Positions 57,393 through 64,000 of a stretch of 64,000 nucleotides of DNA are shown here, one piece after another. Under the pieces are notes generated by a model that saw nothing but the letters and a program-made list of their open reading frames with translations, had not been told where the DNA came from and did not search any database. Within the stretch, counting starts at the first letter, position 1; every line of letters begins with the position of its first letter. The stretch is from Antitrichia curtipendula (taxonomy: Eukaryota; Streptophyta; Bryopsida; Hypnales; Leucodontaceae), in NCBI GenBank assembly GCA_951230915.1, contig OX579634.1, positions 53,829,570-53,893,569 on the forward strand, in the 5' to 3' direction. Made by a program: the position numbers and the translations under genes.

Positions 57393-57751
57393 AGCCTTTT
57401 GATCGCTGTCTGATGACGAAGAATTGAAGGCTCACGTAATTGCGTCATGGATATGCTCCTCTGCTCAGAAAGCTACATTCGATCGTCCTGATCTTGTTTG
57501 CGTAAATTTGCACATCAAGAGGACAAGAACAGGATGGGCAGAGCTTGACAGCGCTTTGGCAGGGACTTGTCGAAAGTAGTTCTACGAACCTTCTTCTAGG
57601 GGTAAGAATTCTTTTTTGCAAAGCTTTTCAGGGAAGTAAAAGCCTGCCCCTTGTTCTGGGCCCATAATTTTGTAGTTCGTGATCTCCTCTACTCCAAGTT
57701 GGGATCTACGAAAATATGATTCCAAGTTTTGATTCCAAAATTCATATTTCA
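57393..57751. other. Spacer, nothing recognised
   Basis: Moderately AT-rich; no supported ORF, repeat or RNA gene. Confidence 0.4.
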
Positions 57752-57979
57752 CCCGTAAAGGACGGACCGGTGACCGTAGAAATCATCCATTTTGATATTG
57801 TGTGAATCATTGGTTTAAGAAAATTCAAAAGAACTCATTGGAAGTCAAACTATTATAGAAGACCTCTCTTTTTTATACCAAATTTGGAGTATGAATAGTT
57901 GCATTTCTATCCCACACTCCCATATGGAAAGATTCTTTGTCATTCATCGGCCGGAAAATGTCGTTGCATTGTTTATGGG
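57752..57979. mobile_element. TTAA-family short MITE, copy D (228 bp)
   Basis: The ends CCCGTAAAGGACGGACCGG and (reverse complement) CCCATAAACAATGCAACG are flanked by TTCA (degraded) and TTAA (57980-57983). The interior matches copy B: GGTGACCGTAGAAATCATCC, GTATGAATAGTTGCATTTCT, GGAAAGATTCTTTGTCATTC. Confidence 0.75.
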
Positions 57980-58104
57980 TTAATCAACCACAATAAATCA
58001 TTTGTCATGAGTTCTTTCCAAGGAATTTTTTTGGGAGTAGAGCTCCAAATTTCTGCCCTTACAAAGAAGGATTGTAGTACTAGTATAATAGAATCCTTCT
58101 AAAA

Positions 58105-58276
58105 CTAGGGCCTCTTTCACATCCAAAACCACTCAAAATTGCCATTGCTATAGCAAAAAATTTATACATATATAATACATATCTAACCAAAGGATCTTGT
58201 ACTAGACTAATATAATAATGTGTGGTAAAAATTTCACAAACTTTGACCACGTAGATTGCAAGATATTTGCGTTTAA
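58105..58276. mobile_element. Fragment of the long TTAA family, interrupted by the next element
   Basis: CCAAAACCACTCAAAATTGC, then AGGATCTTGTACTAG and CACGTAGATTGCAAGATAT match the left part of the element at 32837. The match stops where the complete element at 58277 begins at its TTAA, a nested insertion. Confidence 0.55.
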
Positions 58277-59203
58277 CCTCTAAAGGACCATAATTATGTG
58301 TTTTATAGCAACATAGAAATTTTGGGTAGGTACGTGTGACTAGAGATTTGCATATTTTAGATTGAAATTTTAACAAAAGGTGGGGACGATGAATATCTTT
58401 CATATGCATTAAATTTCATGACATTTGAAAATACGAGTCAAAAGTTACGACCTAATATGAGTTTAGTTTTTTTTAAATAGGTACTTTAGGTCGATTAGAA
58501 AAATCACTTTTTTTTTAAATCAAAAATTTAAAACTGGTTTTTTAGAGTTACATATATGTAGAAAGCTTTGAATCATTCTATTTGATCTATGAGTCAAAAG
58601 TTATGAGGAGTTTTAGTTTGCGAGTAGAGTTATAAATTTTCTACTCTAAAATAAACTTTGAACTTTGAAGTCCTTTATTTTACTCAATTTTCAATATTTT
58701 TTGAGAAAAAATAATTTCATGTAATGTAGAATGTTTATTTCAACATTTCAACCACTAGGACTGGCATCTTCAAATTCAATAACTAAAATCTTAACAATTT
58801 TGTATTTTGAATCATTCTCTATTTCTTTCTATTTACTATTTTTTTCTTATATTCCAAATGATCTAAAAAATTTTAGGCATGTAGCCAACTTGCCTTTAAG
58901 AATGAATCCAAAGAAGCACCACCATTAGGATATTTTTTCATACAAATTTAATTTTGTAAAGTGTAGCTACCCATTTTTTTGCAGGGCCAAAAGAAAGGAG
59001 TTCTGTCACTTCAAATGCTAATATCTTGCAATCTACATGGTGGAAATTTTGGAAATTTTTTCCGTATCTTTTCAAACCAATTTACTACAAGATCTTATGG
59101 TTTACATATGTCCCAAAATGGTTTTTTCAAAACTTGGTGCTTATACTAGAAATGGTAGTTTTGGAGCGTTTTTGGTGAAAATATAGTCATAGTCCTTTAG
59201 GAG
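58277..59203 (-). mobile_element. TTAA-flanked long MITE, 927 bp
   Basis: TTAA at 58273-58276 and 59204-59207 flanks ends CCTCTAAAGGACCATAAT and (reverse complement) CTCCTAAAGGACTATGAC. It corresponds across its length to 32837-33769 in opposite orientation. There is no intact ORF. Confidence 0.75.
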
Positions 59204-59207
59204 TTAA

Positions 59208-61712
59208 AGGAAAAGAAACAACTTTTTTTGCACCTTGCTTAACTCCATTTTTTGGCTTTGAACCTTCATAATTTATATTCCCTTTGTTCCACTAAAAAAC
59301 TTCCAAAACCTTTTCCATGAGGGATTAACTATATTTTTAGTTTTTTTGCCAATGCTACATACACTCAAGAACTAGTAACCCATCTTCTAAATCTATGCAA
59401 ACTCTCCAGCTTAGGCACCATGCTTTAGGCATCCAAAATCTATGCAAAAAGTATCAAATTTGAGCATCATTTGTAATGATGCTAGCTCATCATTCTTGAT
59501 GATTTAAAGATTGATGGCAACAATTGGACTGTAGAAATATACCCTCCCAACCTAAATACTGCAACAAGGAAATCTAACCCCATTTATAAACAAATTTGCA
59601 TAGCGCCCAAGTGGTCATAGAATTCATCGTCAACACAATTCTTTGAGGAAGCAGCAAGTACAAGGTACCTCATATGGGTAAGGCGAAGCTTGCTAGGAGA
59701 AGAATGCTCCTTGATTGCTTGCCACTTACTCCCATGAGGTCATTCAATACAGCCAACACTTACTCAACAACTGAAATTAATAAACGAAGCTTTTTAGTGG
59801 GACACAAATTGTGCCTGATTTGGAGGTTTTTAGTGAGACAGAGTAATTTTTGCTTTATTGATTTTGAATGTCTAATTTTATATGATAAAAGAATTGAGTT
59901 GAAAATTTATAAAAAAAATTCAAAAAACACACACTTAGTTTTCACTCACTAAAAAATTGTTAAGTAGAAGTAGATTCAAGATTGAAGGAAAATCTAAATT
60001 GTTATTAGCTCTAAGATGGAATTGAAACACACTAATTCCACTGGTGATATTGTTCTATCAAGAAGTCTTAACCATTAGAAACTTTTTTTTTTTAAATTGT
60101 GAAAATTGAGGTCTAAAATGAATTCTACAAGTTATCTTTTCAAAGAGATGTTTTAATTGCCCAAAAAACAAGATTATTTACAATTTTTTCATACAAATCT
60201 AAATAGAATAAATCAAAACTTTCCATGGACATAAAAATATAATATATACAAAATAAATTTTAAATTTTTTTTACTTTTAAGTTTTTTAGAAGGATTTTTC
60301 TTCTTGACAAACTTAAAAAAGGGATTTTTGTGCCATAACTTTTGCTCATGGGCTCCAATTGAAATAAAAATTATATTTTTGAAAAGATAATGTGTTTTGG
60401 TATCTTTACAATAAAAAATTAGAAAATATTGACAAATATTGAGACTATAGGAACCTGCCTGAAATCCATTTTGTCTCCCAAGGGGACATTGAAACTTTAG
60501 AGATTAATACTAGTGACGATAGATAATTTGAATTTTTTTGCTTTACAAGGATCTACTCATTGACTTATTTGTATGTGTATTGCCAATTCAAGCATATGCA
60601 TTTTGGCACATTAAAACTGATATGCCATAATTTTGGATTTTTACTTGGCAAGCCCTCCAACCTTTGACATCCCTTACTTTTATGTGGAATGCAGCAAATG
60701 TTGCCCTGTACATAGTGAATTAATTTATAAAAAGTGAAATGTAGGAAATATTTGACAAAATTTAGACTTGACAAGAATAATCTTGACATGATAGGATGAC
60801 GTGTTCGAAGGATATTTGAATTGGACAAAGTATTTTTCATCCACTTTAGCCATGTAATAGTCTATGTGGAACTGTGGAAGGATAAGAATGTAGGTTTAAT
60901 TAGGAAAAGAATAATTAGCATAATAAGCATAATTAGCATACTTAGGATTCCAGATTCTCAACCTTTGGACATGATTTTTGAACATGAAAAGTGTTGATAA
61001 TTGATAGAGCTTTAACAATGATGATTAATGAATAATTGACTTTATTTCTTTACCCGACTTTACAATGGATCTTTCTTGTGTAGTTTGCACATCATCACAA
61101 CATGCAAAGTTTTGACAAAGCTTTGCTAGTGAGTGCCAATATAGCAAAAAATTGACAATCTTTTGTGGATAATCATTTGACAATTGATTGTCCTTTAGCA
61201 ACCAATTTGTGAGAGAAGTTATCCCTTGTGATACCCCAAAATTAATGAAGTTGTCCATTTTGCCAACAAGAATATGTCTTAATCCTTTAATGCTGGAATT
61301 TTTATAGATTTTAATAATTGTGTGCTTATATCTTATACAAATGTATTATCTCCATCAATTTCATCAAATTTTTCATAAAAATACTTGAACTATTTTCTAT
61401 CACATACTCTATGATTATTGATTATTGATTTGATTTTTGGCCATAGCTTTTGTGTTATGGCTTCAAAAGACTTAAGATTTATAGTAAGGATGTAAAGTAG
61501 TCATGATTTATGTATCATTTGCTTATTTTTTTCCATTTTTCAAAAATACTTTATTATCCACAAATTGCTCTCAATTTTTATGTCACATTTGTCAATTTGA
61601 AGAGATTCAATACTATTTTTAGTCCCAAAAAACAAATATAAAGTTAAAATTTGGAAAGATGGTATTCTAAAAATACTTTATTATATGTTGCATAGAGGTC
61701 TACAAAGTGAGT
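59208..61712. other. AT-rich spacer, no gene recognised
   Basis: The ORFs 59674-59952 (plus), 60840-60565 (minus) and 61258-61025 (minus) are open but not recognised and lack splice or promoter context. No clear repeat was seen. Confidence 0.4.
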
Positions 61713-61982
61713 TATGCCATATTTAACTACTTTTGGACTATTCAATAAATTCTATACTAAGCCCAATCTATACAAACATCAAGAGATCTCCCAATGTTTG
61801 TATAGATCGGGAGATCCCCCGATGCTTGTATAGATCTCCCGATGTTTTGGATTGATCCCTCGATGAAAATTTACATCTACCAATGATTTAGATAGATCCC
61901 CTGATGCTCAATTGAGAAATCTCCCGATGATTAGTATGAATTCTGGACTTTCAAAAGTCCAAAAGTAGTTAAATATGGCATA
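61713..61982. mobile_element. TA-flanked TIR element carrying a GATCTCCCGATG minisatellite
   Basis: The 27-bp arms starting TATGCCATATTTAACTACTT (61713-61739) are exact inverted copies of 61956-61982. Between them, about 180 bp is built from degenerate repeats of AGATCTCCCGATG and its variants interleaved with TTGTATAGATC, partly in inverted orientation. There is no ORF. The TA at the outer edge of each arm suggests a Tc1/mariner-like target, but the family is not assigned. Confidence 0.75.
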
Positions 61983-62543
61983 GTTTCTTTTTACTTGCAT
62001 TTTAAAATATGATAAAAATTATTTTGGTTGTTCATTTGGTAGATGTTACAAATGGTCTATTTTAAAAAAAAAAAATTTATTTTCATGTTCTTTACAAATT
62101 AAAACATCAAAGTATCTATTTTCTTCAGGTACAATATCCTTAAAGGTCCGATATCTATATTATAGATATTGCTTCAAGCCAATGTTTTTTCCAAATACCT
62201 TCACTTTGGAAGAAGTATAGATCAAGAGATGATATGAAAACCTAACATAGTTATAATTCTTGTTACAATTGATTTGTATTGATTGATAATTGCAAAACCA
62301 ACATTCCTAAATACTCAAATGTTTTGTTTTAGGCTTATAGTATTTTGCAACTTTTTGTTTAATAATTGGAAACTTTACTTTGACCACCAATTTTTGTGGA
62401 CATAAATATGGAAACTAATTTCAAATTAAAAAATAAATGATTCTTCTAAACTATTCAAGTTGAGAAAAAACAAACTCAAGGCATATTAGACTATAGCTTC
62501 TTAACAATGTAGTCTAATTTTATAAAATCTATTGTTCCTTTAA
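61983..62543. other. AT-rich spacer, nothing seen
   Basis: No ORF or repeat of note. Confidence 0.4.
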
Positions 62544-62780
62544 CCCTTTATGTACTAAGAAGCCTAAATTGGGTCTCACGTTTTTTTAGCAATTTTGAAG
62601 AGTTTATATGGGGTTTTTTATTTCTTTTAATAATAATTTTTTTGAAACCAATGCATGCAATGTTCTTCACTCAAGTTAATAATATAATAAAAAAATTCTA
62701 TATAAATTAGTTTATACTTTCTATAATATAATCAATTAAAGTTGGCAACTTAAAGCCATGAATTCTTCGTACATAAAGGG
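62544..62780. mobile_element. TTAA-flanked MITE, 237 bp
   Basis: TTAA at 62540-62543 and 62781-62784 flanks ends CCCTTTATGTACTAAGAAG and (reverse complement) CCCTTTATGTACGAAGAAT, near-identical over 18 bp. The right end resembles the truncated copy in DEP1 intron 3. Confidence 0.75.
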
Positions 62781-62784
62781 TTAA

Positions 62785-64000
62785 GCTACTTTTTGATCAC
62801 ATGTTAAAAATTTCAAAAGAAAAAAATGAAATTCCATCTGTAAATGGACAACTAAAAATGCTATGCTGCCAAAAAAATGCTACTTAGTCCATTAGGGGTT
62901 ACAAGCTAGTGCTATAATTCACATTTATTACAAAAGATTTCTTTAAAATACAAAAAATTTACTTTACATCAGCTTAGACCAATCAGTAAGCCTGGGAGTA
63001 TGAGCTTAGGAGCTTGAAAACCCAAAAGCCTCCAATTTTTGAAGTATTTCTTTTGGATTTTAAATTTAGAACCTATGCTTGTGGTTTAGCATCCAAGACC
63101 GTGGTTTAGGAAATTTTTAGAATTTATAGGTAAGGAACACAAAATAGGTTGTTAGGGTATACTATGTGAATGCCTCATAAAAATTAAGTAAAAATCTTCA
63201 CCCTCCCATCAAGAAATCTCTTTCAAGTCCAAAAATCCATTCTCAATGGGGGTGGGGTGGGATATTGAGAAATTCATGAAATTCTCTATCAAATCCATGT
63301 TATAGATTGATAGGTTCAGATGATAGCCATGTGCGACATGCAATTGGAGGACACAAAGGTATAATGCATCATTTTTCATGGTCATAGGTACTACACTTTT
63401 GATCATGTTAGGTCCCTCCCGTACATTTTGAACAATTTACTTGAAAACTTTGAATTTTTTTGAATTTGGTGATTTGTATTATCTTCCATTGTTATAGGGT
63501 ACCTACATTTCCATGGTCATAGGTACCATATTTTTCTAAACATCAATTTTTTTTAAATTGATGTTTTTTCTAAAATAATTTGCTACTATTAAAATTTTAA
63601 AGATAATTTCTAAAATTTTATTTTATTTGGTTCACCAAACCTAGGCTCAAGGCTTGTAGGTTTACATTTCTAGGCTCATACACTAGCGTTGTTGCAGCCT
63701 TGACCCAAAAATATAACAATTCAAAATAAATTTCAAATTTTTTATAAATTAAGTAAAATTTAGGATATTTTATAGTTTTTATGTACAATGTTATTATGAT
63801 ATGGACGCGCATGATGCAACTACTTTAGGGGTATGGATCAAGCTAGAGTGTTTAATATTAAATAAAAAAGGTTGAAAAAAAAGGTTACACTATATGTTTT
63901 TCTCAATGGTAATTATGAGATCCGATCCTTCAAAATTATTGAAACTATTTTAAAATGAAGGCCAACCACAAAACAAGAATATTCTTAGCAAAAACAATGA
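62785..64000. other. AT-rich spacer with a lone CCCCTAATGGAC end
   Basis: GTCCATTAGGGGTTAC near 62887-62902 is a possible right end of the same TTAA-like family with a changed flank. No gene was recognised to the end of the window. Confidence 0.4.

Noticed and set aside
1..64000. CRISPR arrays, bacterial operons, prophage or ribosomal RNA genes
   Set aside because: None seen; gene structure is intron-rich and plant-like, and the repeat arrays present lack regular spacer organisation.

Overview
The window looks like nuclear DNA of a land plant. Four things point there: a fused MtnB/enolase-phosphatase methionine-salvage enzyme in plant (DEP1) architecture with 11 GT-AG exons, an EF-hand NCL-type sodium/calcium exchanger, a STIG1-like cysteine-rich protein, and an interstitial run of the plant telomere motif TTTAGGG. 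Exons are GC-richer than the strongly AT-rich, repeat-filled spacers. The divergent acireductone dioxygenase and the KIAA1586/ZNF862-like hAT relic suggest a non-angiosperm (moss, liverwort, lycophyte or fern grade). That last step is inference.

Layout. 1-7.3 kb: decayed repeats, a small Stowaway-like MITE, no clear gene. 7.3-10.7 kb: minus-strand hAT transposase relic with in-frame stops. 11.3-13.4 kb: a perfect hairpin, then a STIG1-like gene whose 5' exon is unresolved. 13.4-18.6 kb: AT-rich, with a roughly 460-bp full-length palindrome. 18.9-24.7 kb: DEP1, intact, 538 codons. 24.7-44.9 kb: about 20 kb without a recognisable gene but dense in non-autonomous elements (TTAA-flanked, TTA-flanked and TA-flanked MITEs, foldbacks, tandem repeats) and two GC-rich islands. 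45.5-51.4 kb: NCL, intact, 7 exons, 613 codons. 52.8-55.1 kb: acireductone dioxygenase (ARD) on the minus strand, intact, 7 coding exons, 231 codons, tail to tail with NCL and with a TATA-type promoter near 56.64 kb. 57-64 kb: more MITEs and AT-rich spacer.

How the genes relate. DEP1 and ARD catalyse consecutive steps of the methionine salvage (Yang) cycle: DEP1 makes the acireductone that ARD oxidises to the keto-acid precursor of methionine. Finding both within about 28 kb, with only NCL clearly between them, is the most notable gene-level observation. The most notable repeat-level observation is a family of elements flanked by TTAA whose ends begin CCCTTGAAGG or CCYCTAAAG, which is piggyBac-like target and terminus behaviour. 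It occurs in at least five short copies and several longer ones, including one long copy nested in another. Exon coordinates were read by eye from splice consensus, reading phase and protein-family similarity. No alignment or search was run.
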